Part shown: positions 22,676-32,120 of the stretch, one piece after another | Position numbering within the stretch: the stretch's first letter is position 1 | Layout: each line of letters opens with the position of its first letter | DNA from: Candidatus Latescibacter sp. | GTDB taxonomy: Bacteria > Latescibacterota > Latescibacteria > Latescibacterales > Latescibacteraceae | DNA: 36,499 nt | Assembly: GCA_030692375.1 (NCBI GenBank) | Contig: JAUYCD010000194.1 | Coordinates: 1 to 36,499 of the forward strand | Reading direction: 5' to 3' | The notes under the pieces: generated by a model | Seen by the model: only the letters and a program-made list of their open reading frames with translations | What the model was told of the DNA's origin: nothing | Database searches by the model: none | Translations under genes and position numbers: made by a program

Positions 22676-23597
22676 CAATCCTGTTCGTTCTCCGGAAATT
22701 ACGGTTTATGAAATAGAGTTCAAAGGCAGCAGGAGAGATTACTACCTGCGGCCAGACAGTATAGTACTCAGACCCTCTGATTTCGTCATCGTTCAAGCGG
22801 ACCGTGGAGAACACATCGGCAGATTTAACCGCTCGGGTCTAAAATCCTCTTTCCCCCAGGTCAAGGAATTAAAGAATATCCTCCGGCTTGCCTCTTACAC
22901 TGATCTCGAGATCATGATGGATGATCGATCGAAGGAGGAAGAGGCTTTCATAGTCTGCCAGAAGAAAATCGAAGAACACGATCTTAAGATGAAACTGGTG
23001 GATGTCGAATACCAGTTCGACGGCAATAAAATCTGCTTCTATTTCACCGCCGACAAACGTATCGATTTCCGCGCCCTGGTGAAAGATCTGGCCGCCGAAT
23101 ACCGAACCCGCATCGAGCTGCGGCAGATCGGCGTTCGCGATGAGGCCCGGAGGCTGGGAGGAATCGGAGTCTGCGGGAGAACCCTCTGCTGCAAAACCTT
23201 CCTCAGTCAGTTCGAGCCGATCACCAGCCAGATGGCCCGTAACCAGAACCTGAGCCTGAGTCCCTCCAAAATCAGCGGACTCTGCGGCAGACTCATGTGC
23301 TGCCTGGCATTCGAGGAAGATTTCTATAAGATCCAGGCCGATGTACTCCCGAAGGAGGGCGCCCTGGTGAGGGGTGAAGGCAGACAGTACCGGGTGATGA
23401 AGGTTGACATCCCCAACGAGTATTTCGTCCTCCAGGATGAAAAAGGTATCGAGAGCACCCATGGAATGAGCGAATTCACCCTTTTCCGGTCGGCGCCAAC
23501 GCCCAAAGGTGAGGGAGAGAAAGAATGTAATGGGTGCGGCAAAGAATGCTTGAACAATCTCCCGGAGAACAACGAAGATCCGGAGGCGGTTTCCTGA
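22659..23597 (+). CDS. ricT: PSP1-domain RicT (YaaT)-like protein
   Basis: A 312-residue member of the PSP1/RicT family. In Bacillus, RicT forms an Fe-S-containing complex with RicA and RicF that affects RNase Y activity and several developmental pathways. The conserved core has RRLGGIGVCGRTLCCKTFL and SKISGLCGRLMCCLAFE, giving Cys172, 177, 178, 209, 214 and 215. A C-terminal extension adds ECNGCGKEC, a further three-cysteine cluster that I do not recall from standard RicT. It overlaps holB (17 bases) and touches metG (shared ATGA-type junction), so the genes are translated together. RicA/RicF are not in the window. The family call is firm; the Bacillus role may not transfer. Confidence 0.88.
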   Translation: MTPIDNNPVRSPEITVYEIEFKGSRRDYYLRPDSIVLRPSDFVIVQADRGEHIGRFNRSGLKSSFPQVKELKNILRLASYTDLEIMMDDRSKEEEAFIVCQKKIEEHDLKMKLVDVEYQFDGNKICFYFTADKRIDFRALVKDLAAEYRTRIELRQIGVRDEARRLGGIGVCGRTLCCKTFLSQFEPITSQMARNQNLSLSPSKISGLCGRLMCCLAFEEDFYKIQADVLPKEGALVRGEGRQYRVMKVDIPNEYFVLQDEKGIESTHGMSEFTLFRSAPTPKGEGEKECNGCGKECLNNLPENNEDPEAVS

Positions 23598-25600
23598 TGA
23601 CAAAACCCAAGTTTTATATTACGACTGCCATAGATTATGTAAACAGCCTGCCCCATATCGGAACCGCCTATGAAAAGATTGCGGCGGATTGTATCGCCAG
23701 GGCGAAGAGGCTTCTCGGATACGATGTGCGTTTCTGCATGGGAACCGACGAACATTCCATCAATGTCAAGAAAAAAGCTCTTGAGAGCGGCCTCGATCCC
23801 ATGACCTACTCCGACCTCATGGCGCCCCGGTTCCAGGAGATTTGGCGGAAGCTTTCCATCTCCAATGATGACTTCATCCGTTCCACGGAGCCTCGCCATA
23901 TCACCGGAGTTATCGAACTTTTCAAAAGGATCGATGCCGGCGGCGACATTTATTCCGATGTCTATAAAGGCTGGTACTGCGAGGGATGCGAGACGTTCAT
24001 CCAGGAAAAGGACATGGTTGAGGGAAAATGTCCGAACCATACAACAGTCCCTTCCTGGATCGAGGAGCGGAATTATTTTTTCCGGCTTTCCCGGTACGGC
24101 CCGCCCCTGCTGGAACACATCCGCAAGCATCCGGATTTCATCCGGCCGGAAACGCGGAAAAACGAAATCGTCCGTCTTTTAGAGAGCGGTCTTGAAGATA
24201 TCAGCGTTTCCCGTTCAGGATTCGACTGGGGCATTCCCCTGCCGGAAGACCCCGGCCATGTTGTGTATGTCTGGTTCGACGCCCTGATCAATTACCTGTC
24301 CGCTCTCGGTTTCGGGGGAAGCGATGAAACCCTGGTGTGTAAATACTGGCCGGCCGATCTCCATGTCGTCGGCAAGGATATCACCCGTTTCCACTGTGTA
24401 ATCTGGCCCGCCATGCTCCTGAGCGCAGGCGTTCCGATTCCGGTTTCCGTTTACGGCCACGGGTTCATCTACCACCGTGGGGAGAAGATGTCCAAGAGCC
24501 TTGGCAATGTATTGTCACCCCTCGATGTGGCGGACCGGTTCGGCGCCGACCCGCTCCGGTATTTCCTCCTCCGTGAGGTGGTATTCGGAAATGACGGCGA
24601 TTTCACCTACGACCGCTTCACCGAACGATACAACAGCGACCTGGCGAACGATCTGGGGAACCTGTTCAGCCGGGTTGTTGCCATGATCGGCCGCTATTTC
24701 GGCGGCGCTATTCCGCTGGACGCCGGGCTGCCCCCCGATGCCCTCTCCTTGTCCTACCCGGAGACGGTTAAAAAATGGATCGCGGCGATGGAAAAGTATG
24801 AGCTTTCGGCTGCCTGTGATATTGTCTGGGAGCTGGTGCGGGCCGCCAACCGGCGGGTAGAGGAAAGCGCGCCCTGGAATCTGGCCAAGGACCCCGCAAA
24901 AAGAGGCGACCTGGCCTCTGTGCTCTATGACCTGGCCTGTGTGAGCGGGGGTGTCGCCATCCTTCTAGAGCCTTACATTCCTGCCACTGCGGCAGCGATG
25001 TGGAATGCCCTCGCTTTGCCCGGAGATGTCGCCGATTCCCGGCTTTCTGAGCATTCCCATGTGCCCCTGGTTCCGAAAGGGGTGCGCCTGGAAAAAGGGA
25101 AGGCATTGTTCCCGAGGATAGAAGTATTGGAAGGCAAACTCAATTTAGGGGGAACACTTACAGCCGAGATTAATTACGCCAATACGGACAAGGAGAAATC
25201 CACAGTCATGGAAGATAAAAAGGAAATACTGGAATCACCCTCATTGGCGGCCAAACCGCCTGTTTCGCCGGAAGAGGGATTCATCGATATCGAGGAGTTC
25301 GGGAAAGTCGATCTCAGGGTCGGAACGGTTACCAGAGCAGAGCGTGTGGAGGGGTCCTCGAAGCTGCTTCGGCTCGAGATCGATGACGGTATGTGCGGGC
25401 GTAAAATTCTCGGGGGAATCGCTCAGTATGTGGCGCCGGAGGAGCTTACCGGCAAACAGGTGGTGTTTGTCGCCAACCTGAAACCCCGCAAAATGATGGG
25501 CGAGATGTCCCAGGGCATGGTCCTCGCGGTTACCGATACTGACAAGCTTTTTCTCCTTCACCCGTCCGGGAAAGTCAGTCCCGGCTCGAAAGTGAGCTGA
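23597..25600 (+). CDS. metG: methionyl-tRNA synthetase
   Basis: A 667-residue class I synthetase that charges tRNA-Met, covering both initiation and elongation. HIGH-type motif PHIG at 19-22, the zinc site C128-x2-C131...C145-x2-H148, and KMSKS at 297-301 are present. After the catalytic and anticodon-binding parts, an extended linker leads to a C-terminal OB-fold tRNA-binding domain (FGKVDLRVGTVTRAERVEGS), which allows dimerisation. I take ATG 23597 (MTKPKFYITTAIDYVN) with GGAGG at 23582-23586; the longer frame upstream merely overlaps ricT. The knuckle is of the one-zinc kind. It overlaps ricT by a single base and tatD follows after 1 base. Confidence 0.95.
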   Translation: MTKPKFYITTAIDYVNSLPHIGTAYEKIAADCIARAKRLLGYDVRFCMGTDEHSINVKKKALESGLDPMTYSDLMAPRFQEIWRKLSISNDDFIRSTEPRHITGVIELFKRIDAGGDIYSDVYKGWYCEGCETFIQEKDMVEGKCPNHTTVPSWIEERNYFFRLSRYGPPLLEHIRKHPDFIRPETRKNEIVRLLESGLEDISVSRSGFDWGIPLPEDPGHVVYVWFDALINYLSALGFGGSDETLVCKYWPADLHVVGKDITRFHCVIWPAMLLSAGVPIPVSVYGHGFIYHRGEKMSKSLGNVLSPLDVADRFGADPLRYFLLREVVFGNDGDFTYDRFTERYNSDLANDLGNLFSRVVAMIGRYFGGAIPLDAGLPPDALSLSYPETVKKWIAAMEKYELSAACDIVWELVRAANRRVEESAPWNLAKDPAKRGDLASVLYDLACVSGGVAILLEPYIPATAAAMWNALALPGDVADSRLSEHSHVPLVPKGVRLEKGKALFPRIEVLEGKLNLGGTLTAEINYANTDKEKSTVMEDKKEILESPSLAAKPPVSPEEGFIDIEEFGKVDLRVGTVTRAERVEGSSKLLRLEIDDGMCGRKILGGIAQYVAPEELTGKQVVFVANLKPRKMMGEMSQGMVLAVTDTDKLFLLHPSGKVSPGSKVS

Positions 25601-25601
25601 A

Positions 25602-26369
25602 GTGCTCGCCGATACGCACGCTCACCTCGATTTTGAGGACTTCGACAGCGACCGGGACCAGGTCATCGAAAGGGCGGCGGAAGCGGGCGTAAGCTGTATC
25701 ATCGATCCGGGTATCGATGCGGCGTCATCCAAAAAAGCGATTTCCCTGGCGGAAAAGTATGGAATAGTGTATGCTGCGGCGGGCATCCACCCCAATAATG
25801 TCGCTGGGGCTTTGCCGGAGGATATGGAGATTATCGCCCGTCTTGCGAAGCGGGAGAAGATTGTCGCCATCGGTGAAACCGGACTTGATTTTTACCGTAA
25901 CCGGACGCCGAGTGACATGCAGGTGCAGAGTTTCCAAAAACACCTTGAACTGGCAAAAGAGATGAACCTTCCGGTCATCATCCACTTCCGCCGGGTGGAA
26001 AGAGAGGGAATCGAGTTGGCCGGCATAGAGCGGTTCAAAGGATTGAGAGGAGTTTTCCATTGTTTCGGCGGCGCAGTGGATTTTGCCCTGGAGCTGGTTG
26101 ATATGGGATTTTGCATCGGCTTCGACGGTCCCCTGACGTACCCGAATTCGGATCGGATCGAAGTGGCAGAGGCAGTTCCCCTGGAACGGTGTCTGATCGA
26201 AACCGATTCGCCGTTCCTTGCCCCGCAGAAATACCGTGGACGCCGGAACGAGCCTTCATTCGCAGGCGAGGTGGCAAAGAAGCTGGCGGAGATAAAAAAT
26301 CTTGGTGTTGAGGAGGTAGCCGCGGTAACAGGGCGCACAGCCGGTGCACTCTTCGGTATCGGCGGATAG
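25602..26369 (+). CDS. tatD: TatD-family metal-dependent hydrolase
   Basis: A 255-residue TIM-barrel metallohydrolase of the TatD/YcfH family, which includes 3'-5' DNases. Metal ligands are visible: DTHAHLD (His6, His8), GETGLDFY (Glu), a His in VIIHFR, VFHCFGG (His) and ETDSPFLAP (Asp). It starts at GTG 25602 after the metG stop, with 1 base between them, and rsmA follows directly. The order metG-tatD-rsmA is widespread and the protein is often called YcfH/TatD. In vivo substrate is uncertain; DNA repair or clean-up of fragmented DNA is the usual proposal. Confidence 0.93.
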   Translation: MLADTHAHLDFEDFDSDRDQVIERAAEAGVSCIIDPGIDAASSKKAISLAEKYGIVYAAAGIHPNNVAGALPEDMEIIARLAKREKIVAIGETGLDFYRNRTPSDMQVQSFQKHLELAKEMNLPVIIHFRRVEREGIELAGIERFKGLRGVFHCFGGAVDFALELVDMGFCIGFDGPLTYPNSDRIEVAEAVPLERCLIETDSPFLAPQKYRGRRNEPSFAGEVAKKLAEIKNLGVEEVAAVTGRTAGALFGIGG

Positions 26370-27224
26370 ATGACTGAGAGAGAGGACAGGCGCCGGAGGA
26401 AAAAACGGTTCGGACAGCACTTTCTGGCCAACAGCCGCACCGCCTTACGGATTGTGGAAGCCGCGGACATTCAGCCCGGAGACATGGTCCTCGAGATCGG
26501 CCCGGGGAAAGGGGTGCTCACTTCACTGCTCCTTGATCGGGCAAAGAAGGTCACTGCAGTGGAAATCGACCGTGACCTTATCGGAAAGCTCTCAGAGCAA
26601 TTCGGGAGCAGGAGCGGTTTTCACCTTATCGAAGGCGATATCCTCGCTCTGGATATGCAAAAGGTTTTCCGTGATTCCCCCGGACGAATAAAGGTGGTTT
26701 CTAATTTACCTTATAATATCTCCACCCCTGTCATCGATCTCCTTATCCGGAACAGGGCGCTCGTGTCGTTTGCGGTGCTCATGATACAGAAAGAGGTCGC
26801 TCAGCGGCTTCTCGCTTCACCCGGCTCCAAAGACTACGGCCTTACCACGATCAATCTGGGGTTGTGCGCCCGGGTGAAAAAAATAATGGATGTGAAACCG
26901 GGAGCATTCAATCCGCCTCCGGAGGTCATGTCCAGCGTAGTGGCCGTTACATTCGGTCCGGATTATCTCTATCCCCTCAGGGATGAGAAAATATTTTTCG
27001 AAATGACCGGCGCCGCTTTTCGCCATCGGCGCAAGATGGTACGGAATACCCTGATTCCTTACCTGGTTTCCGGAGGGATACCGGAAGAGGAAGCAGGGCG
27101 TCTTCTGGAAATGGCATGCATCAGCCCCACCGTCCGGCCGGAAAACCTGAGCGTGTCCGATTTCGTAAAGTTGAGCAATGCATTATATGAAGAACTTTTA
27201 TTGCTACATAACCATGCGGAGTAG
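26370..27224 (+). CDS. rsmA: 16S rRNA dimethyladenosine transferase (KsgA)
   Basis: A 284-residue SAM-dependent methyltransferase that dimethylates two adjacent adenines (A1518/A1519 in E. coli) near the 3' end of 16S rRNA. It shows KKRFGQHFLANS, the SAM motif VLEIGPGKGVLTS, VEIDRDL, GDILALD and the catalytic VVSNLPYNIS. The C-terminal helical domain with GAAFRHRRKMVRNTL is also in place. The length and order match the family. ATG 26370 immediately follows the tatD stop codon, indicating coupled translation. The outer-membrane-like gene begins 5 bases after the stop. Confidence 0.95.
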   Translation: MTEREDRRRRKKRFGQHFLANSRTALRIVEAADIQPGDMVLEIGPGKGVLTSLLLDRAKKVTAVEIDRDLIGKLSEQFGSRSGFHLIEGDILALDMQKVFRDSPGRIKVVSNLPYNISTPVIDLLIRNRALVSFAVLMIQKEVAQRLLASPGSKDYGLTTINLGLCARVKKIMDVKPGAFNPPPEVMSSVVAVTFGPDYLYPLRDEKIFFEMTGAAFRHRRKMVRNTLIPYLVSGGIPEEEAGRLLEMACISPTVRPENLSVSDFVKLSNALYEELLLLHNHAE

Positions 27225-27229
27225 GAGCC

Positions 27230-29044
27230 ATGAGGTTCACTTCGACGGCGACGGTCATCATTGCCGTCGGATTTTTCTCCCTCTGTGCAGGCAATGCGGG
27301 AGGGGAGGGAAAAATCGGCAGTGCAATCTTCGAGCGAAATGACCGGCTCCTTACCTGGCAGACGAACAATTCAGGTTTATTCATTCTCAAGCCGAATCTG
27401 AAATGCACCCTGGAAAGCGCCCTTTCCACAAGTGTGAACCTGACTACCGGAACTGACATGCGGAACCGGTGGTACGACAAGGTGTACAACAAAGCTCAGC
27501 TGGAATACGATTATTCCGACAAGATCAACGTTCGGATGAACATGGGGGAGGACTGGAACAGGGATACCATGAACCGGCTGGGCAATACGCTCCTGACCAC
27601 CAATTATGGCGGTGTGGTCCGTTATAAACCTTCACCGGACTGGAACCTGGCAGGCAAAGCGGGACAGATGTACGACCGCCGTTTCGATTACCGTGACACC
27701 GGAACCACTGTTGCAGGAGAGCTCCACTATTCAGGCGCGCCGCTTTCCGGGATGAAAAACCTCAATGCGCAGATGGATGTCAACGGTGGAACATCTAATC
27801 TGAAACGTACGAACGATGTCTCTCAATTCAGAGGCGCCCTGACATATGAAAATCCGCTGGCCGATGTGGGCCTGGAATTACGGGGCAACCGTTCCAAACG
27901 GGGTTACCTTTCCGATGTGGATAGAAAGAACATAGAAGAGAGGGAATCCGCCGATCAGGAATTGATCCTGACCCTCCAGCGGGGAATCATCGAGAACATT
28001 CTGGCCGCTCCGGCGTTCGCGTTCAGGATGAATCTGGGAAACCGGCGGATTGACGATACAGCAAACAACCGTCGCCAATCCTCGAAATTCATGACCAATT
28101 CCAAAGGAGGGATAAGGGAATTCGAAGTAAGATATGGCAGAACCCTGGGGCGATATCTTTCGGCGCTCCTGGAAACCGGGTACAGCAAAGATGAAAGCAA
28201 TGTGGAGCAGATCATACGCTCCCGTAACCAGACTGATGTGTACACACGGGGTACTTTTGGGATTGTCCTTGGGAAACTGGACAGCCTCGAAGTTATCGGA
28301 TGGATTAAACGCACCCGTATCGATACTCCCCCGGGAGTAGCGAACAACCGGGATGAATTGAAAATTGAAAGCGGGGCAAAATATAAACGCCGGTTGACAG
28401 AGAATCTGAAGACAGCACTTGACTTTCGGGTGTTGGAGACGCATTATGTAAACATTGACGTATCGCAGTCATCCCAAAATAAATGGATGAAAACCTATCA
28501 GCTCTCTCCTTCACTGGTGTATGCTCCGCTGCCCTCGGTGGAAATTCGGCATGAGGTAGGTTTATATGCCAGCTACATCGATTTCGATTTTGATTCGGAT
28601 TCCATGCCCCGGAGCACCATCACCCGCCGGGTGTCATCTGAAACCTGGATAGAAGGCGCAGTATCTTCAAAGACGAGATTCACCGCCGGGGTCATGTTCG
28701 AAGACAACGATTACGGCCGGCTTACCACAAGGGATTTCAGGATTCCGGCCGAAGACGGGATCAGAAGATTTGCCGATATATCGGTAGAATATGAATTTGC
28801 TCCCTGGATGATTTTCGTCCCGCATTACATATATGCCATAAGGAAAGACTATTCGGTTGTATTGAACACAGTAGAGCGCAGAGAAATCGATCAAACCTAT
28901 GGTCTTGATATAAGTCTTTTCGACAGCCGGAGACAATCCGGCCATGATTGCATCATCGGATTAAAACGAGTGGTGAGAGGTACAACCAAAGAACCTCCCC
29001 AGATAAGAAACTACATCAGCATGACATTAAAGTATGGATTTTAA
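27230..29044 (+). CDS. putative outer-membrane beta-barrel protein
   Basis: A 604-residue exported protein with a signal peptide (residues 1-21, IIAVGFFSLCAG). The rest alternates aromatic/hydrophobic and polar residues in short strands typical of a membrane barrel, e.g. FDFRVLETHYVNIDVSQ-like segments and YEFAPWMIFVPHYIYAI. It ends in MTLKYGF, a terminal Phe preceded by alternating hydrophobics, the sorting signal of outer-membrane proteins. I know no family match. The gene lies between rsmA and recJ with gaps of 5 and 3 bases, an unusual place for an envelope gene. Its role could be transport or structural; strand count is not determined by eye. Confidence 0.75.
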   Translation: MRFTSTATVIIAVGFFSLCAGNAGGEGKIGSAIFERNDRLLTWQTNNSGLFILKPNLKCTLESALSTSVNLTTGTDMRNRWYDKVYNKAQLEYDYSDKINVRMNMGEDWNRDTMNRLGNTLLTTNYGGVVRYKPSPDWNLAGKAGQMYDRRFDYRDTGTTVAGELHYSGAPLSGMKNLNAQMDVNGGTSNLKRTNDVSQFRGALTYENPLADVGLELRGNRSKRGYLSDVDRKNIEERESADQELILTLQRGIIENILAAPAFAFRMNLGNRRIDDTANNRRQSSKFMTNSKGGIREFEVRYGRTLGRYLSALLETGYSKDESNVEQIIRSRNQTDVYTRGTFGIVLGKLDSLEVIGWIKRTRIDTPPGVANNRDELKIESGAKYKRRLTENLKTALDFRVLETHYVNIDVSQSSQNKWMKTYQLSPSLVYAPLPSVEIRHEVGLYASYIDFDFDSDSMPRSTITRRVSSETWIEGAVSSKTRFTAGVMFEDNDYGRLTTRDFRIPAEDGIRRFADISVEYEFAPWMIFVPHYIYAIRKDYSVVLNTVERREIDQTYGLDISLFDSRRQSGHDCIIGLKRVVRGTTKEPPQIRNYISMTLKYGF

Positions 29045-29047
29045 GCC

Positions 29048-30757
29048 ATGGTTGAAAAAGTACCGCGCTGGGTTTTGACCGGTCATGAAATAGAGATTAT
29101 TGTAGAACGTTTAATCCACGAGCAGCCCATGCCTGTCCACTTTGCAAGGATGCTCGCCATAAGAGGCATTACCTCCATCAGGGAAGCAACTGCATTCATT
29201 AATCCCTCGCTCGATGATCTCCGGGATCCTTTCCTCATGAAAGACATGGATAAAGCGGTGGCCCGGCTGAAGAAGGCCATGAATACCGGCGAACGGATCA
29301 TGGTGCTTGGCGATTATGATGTGGACGGGGTCTGCGGGACAGCGCTATTTGTAAGGATAATGACCAGTCTGGGCATTAAAGTTCACTATCATGTACCCGA
29401 TCGTTTCAAGGAAGGATACGGCGTCTCCAGGGAAGCCATCGACCGGGCTTCAGCATTGGGAGTGACGCTTATCATCACAGTCGATTCCGGAATAACTGCT
29501 TTCGATGAAGCGGAGTATGTAAAAAGCAAGGGTATGGATTTCATCATTACCGACCACCACGAACCCCAGGCCAACCAACTCCCGGCCGCAATGGCGGTTC
29601 TGGACCCCAAGCTGGCTGGCAGCAGCTATCCATTCCGTGATCTGGCCGGTGTGGGAGTCATGTTCAAGCTTCTCCAGGCCCTCTTTATCGATACCGGAAT
29701 GGACCCCGCCGATCTCTACGATGATCTCGATCTGGTCGCTCTGGGGACCGCGGCGGATGTGGTGCCATTAGTGGACGAGAACCGCGTTCTGGCCAAATTC
29801 GGAATAGAGCGCATGAAAAATACCGCCAACACCGGTCTCGCCGCCCTTATGGAGATATCGAAAGCCATGAAGGGCCGCTCCAATTCCAACAACATCATCT
29901 ACCTTCTTGCCCCGAGGCTGAACGCGCCGGGAAGGCTGTCGAGCGCCTCTAAAACAGTGGAGCTGCTCACCTGTGAGAACTGGCTCAGGGCGCTGGAAAT
30001 CGCCGATGACATCGAGAAGGAGAATGCCACCCGCCGCGAAATGAATGACCGTGTGTATGCCGAAGCGGAATCGATGATCCGCGAACTCGATCAGGATGTT
30101 TGGAATAGAGGCATCGTTCTGGCCTCCAAGGATTGGCACCAGGGAGTGATCGGAATCGCGGCCTCACGGATTGTGGAGAAATACTACCTGCCTACCGTGC
30201 TTATTTCCCTTGAAGGGGGTGTCGGGAAAGGCTCGGCCCGGAGTATCAAGGAATTTGACATATGCGGAGCCATGAGCGAATGTGAGAACATCCTCGACAC
30301 CTATGGCGGGCACAAGTATGCTGCGGGACTTTCCATTAAAGCCGACAAGATCGAGGATTTCAAGCTTCGGTTCAGCGAGATTATCAGCCGTGATCTGCCC
30401 TTAGGCATTCCGGCGCCGAGCATCACCATCGATTCGGAGGTCGATTTTTCCTGTCTTAACAGTCATATGATCAACTTCCTCAACAAACTTTCTCCATTTG
30501 GGGAAAACAATCCCATACCCCTCTTCCTGACCCATAACCTGAGAGCGGTCAGCGATTCACGGGTTGTGGGAAAGAATCACCTGAAATTCAAACTGACCGA
30601 CGGGGCTGCCAGTTTTGACGCCATCGGGTTCAATATGGGCGAATTCAAAGACAGGGTGAGATCCGATGCGCCGCCGATGGACGTGCTTTACAATGTTGAG
30701 GAGAACGAGTGGATGGGCAAAAAAACCATTCAGCTCGTTGTAAAGGCGATACGGTAA
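29048..30757 (+). CDS. recJ: single-stranded-DNA-specific exonuclease RecJ
   Basis: A 569-residue DHH-family 5'-3' exonuclease used in recombination and base-excision repair. Phosphoesterase motifs are Asp89-Tyr-Asp91-Val-Asp93, Asp146 (VDSG), the Asp169-His170-His171 triad, and LAPRLNAPGRLSSA. DHHA1 segment GGHKYAAGLSIK follows, and an OB-fold-like C-terminal part with EENEWMGKKTIQLVVKAIR completes it. Length matches the bacterial family. The gap from the barrel gene is only 3 bases, so it likely shares the transcript. The RBS is weak, consistent with translational coupling. Confidence 0.94.
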   Translation: MVEKVPRWVLTGHEIEIIVERLIHEQPMPVHFARMLAIRGITSIREATAFINPSLDDLRDPFLMKDMDKAVARLKKAMNTGERIMVLGDYDVDGVCGTALFVRIMTSLGIKVHYHVPDRFKEGYGVSREAIDRASALGVTLIITVDSGITAFDEAEYVKSKGMDFIITDHHEPQANQLPAAMAVLDPKLAGSSYPFRDLAGVGVMFKLLQALFIDTGMDPADLYDDLDLVALGTAADVVPLVDENRVLAKFGIERMKNTANTGLAALMEISKAMKGRSNSNNIIYLLAPRLNAPGRLSSASKTVELLTCENWLRALEIADDIEKENATRREMNDRVYAEAESMIRELDQDVWNRGIVLASKDWHQGVIGIAASRIVEKYYLPTVLISLEGGVGKGSARSIKEFDICGAMSECENILDTYGGHKYAAGLSIKADKIEDFKLRFSEIISRDLPLGIPAPSITIDSEVDFSCLNSHMINFLNKLSPFGENNPIPLFLTHNLRAVSDSRVVGKNHLKFKLTDGAASFDAIGFNMGEFKDRVRSDAPPMDVLYNVEENEWMGKKTIQLVVKAIR

Positions 30758-30819
30758 AAGGACAAGTCTGAAAAAGACAGAATAAAAAAATTAAATGAAG
30801 AAAAAAACATTAGACATGA

Positions 30820-30888
30820 TTAACAGGATTCACATGATTAGAATAAAATGTATAATATAATCTTGTAAAATCTTGTAAATCCTGTCAA
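30820..30888. repeat. imperfect inverted repeat, ACAGGATT family
   Basis: TTAACAGGATTCACATGATT (30820-30839) pairs with AATCTTGTAAATCCTGTCAA (30869-30888), with about 17 of 20 positions matching. AATCTTGTAA is tandemly duplicated at 30859-30878. A related half lies at about 18363. The remainder of 30758-30943 is AT-rich and holds nothing else I can name; it separates recJ from the ATPase gene. Confidence 0.65.
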
Positions 30889-30943
30889 AATTTTTTATGC
30901 AGTTTTCTGCGGTACAACCGGTTGATCACCTGGGTTCATCGGC

Positions 30944-31984
30944 ATGAGTGAAACAAAAGCAAATCCGGATACCGGTGAGGATATTATCTATATCCTGCAG
31001 GAAAATACCGCAAAAAAGGTCTGGACTTTCGCCGGCGGCAAGGGAGGCACCGGGAAAACAGCCCTCACCGCCAATATCGGAGTGGCGCTTGCCACCATGG
31101 GCTACCGGGTCATTCTGGTTGACGCCGATCTGGGCGGCGCAAACCTTCACACCATTCTCAACATCAAGCGCCCTCGCCTGACCCTGGCCGATTTTCTCAA
31201 CCGCCGCGTCAGCAGCCTTCAGGAAATCCTCCTCCCTACACCAAGCGAGAACCTCCGGCTTATCAGCGGCGGGAGCGACATGGTCGGACTGGCCAATATC
31301 ACTTTCCAGAGCAAGGTCCGCCTCCAGAAGCACCTTGAACTCCTTGAAGCCGATTATATCCTTATCGATCTCGGCGCCGGAACAAGTTTCAACACGCTTG
31401 ATTTCTTCGTGCTCTCCAACGAGGGCTTTATCATCTCAAATCCCGAGCCGACCGCCAAAATCAATGCCTACTCCTTCCTCAAAAGCGTCGTCTACCGTCT
31501 GATTGAACGTGAATTCAAACGGGGCACAGAAATCAGCGAACTTATCGTGCGGGAAGGCCGTAATAATAAAAGCGGCAGCCTTTCCATCCCCGAACTGATT
31601 AAACGTATCACCCAGGTGGACCCCGCCTCTTCAAGACAGATCCGCGATATCCTGACCCGGTTCCACCCCAAACTGATCATGAACAAGCTGCGGAGATACT
31701 CCCAGGAGAAAGAAGGGATTCAACTCGCCGGACTTACCGAAAAATATCTGGGGGTTTCCATGGAATACATCGGCATGGTGCGGGATGATTCCCACGTAAT
31801 CGACTCCTCGGAACTGATGATGCCGTTTGTACTCCAGTTCCCGGGGAGCAGGGCATCCAAGGATATCTATACCATTGTCGGAAACCTGGGAATAACGGAC
31901 AGGCTGGGACGATTTGATACCAACAGGGCGACGAAACTCAAGAAGTACATCCGTTCGGAACGAAACTACTGGTATCAGGAATAA
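30944..31984 (+). CDS. MinD/FlhG-like deviant-Walker ATPase
   Basis: A 346-residue P-loop ATPase of the ParA/MinD/FlhG group. A deviant Walker A, GGKGGTGKT (signature Lys33, catalytic Lys38), is followed by ILVDADLGGANLHTIL and LIDLGAGTSFNTLDFF. Residues 1-24 form an N-terminal extension as in FlhG/FleN, and the C-terminal part carries REFKRGTEIS to KKYIRSERNYW. Such ATPases position cell-division, flagellar or polar structures. No flagellar gene is present in this window, and a MinC/MinE partner is not seen. The start codon lacks a clear SD. A flagellar number regulator elsewhere in the genome or a polar-assembly protein are both possible. Confidence 0.85.
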   Translation: MSETKANPDTGEDIIYILQENTAKKVWTFAGGKGGTGKTALTANIGVALATMGYRVILVDADLGGANLHTILNIKRPRLTLADFLNRRVSSLQEILLPTPSENLRLISGGSDMVGLANITFQSKVRLQKHLELLEADYILIDLGAGTSFNTLDFFVLSNEGFIISNPEPTAKINAYSFLKSVVYRLIEREFKRGTEISELIVREGRNNKSGSLSIPELIKRITQVDPASSRQIRDILTRFHPKLIMNKLRRYSQEKEGIQLAGLTEKYLGVSMEYIGMVRDDSHVIDSSELMMPFVLQFPGSRASKDIYTIVGNLGITDRLGRFDTNRATKLKKYIRSERNYWYQE

Positions 31985-32078
31985 AAAAAGTGGCAAAGTG
32001 ACAAAGTAAAAGCTCCTCCTCTTTCTTCGTAATTCTGTCTTCCTATTTTCGTTTAATAATTGAAAATCAGCTCCCTTT

Positions 32079-32093
32079 GGCGCTGCCTGCGCC
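32079..32093. terminator. short hairpin between convergent genes, possible terminator
   Basis: GGCGC-TGCCT-GCGCC, a 5-bp GC stem between the ATPase gene and the antisense cassette end. No T-tract follows on either strand, so a role is uncertain. Nothing else in 31985-32120 looks coding. Confidence 0.25.
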
Positions 32094-32120
32094 CGTTCAG
32101 ACGGTTCTTTCTTCGAAAAG

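Noticed and set aside
23534-23596. MetG with a 21-residue N-terminal extension
   Set aside because: The extension is the tail of ricT in another frame; ATG 23597 has GGAGG and the canonical first strand.
30758-30819. Rho-independent terminator after recJ
   Set aside because: The only stem (GTCT/AGAC) is 4 bases and the A-rich region after it is on the wrong strand for a U-tract.
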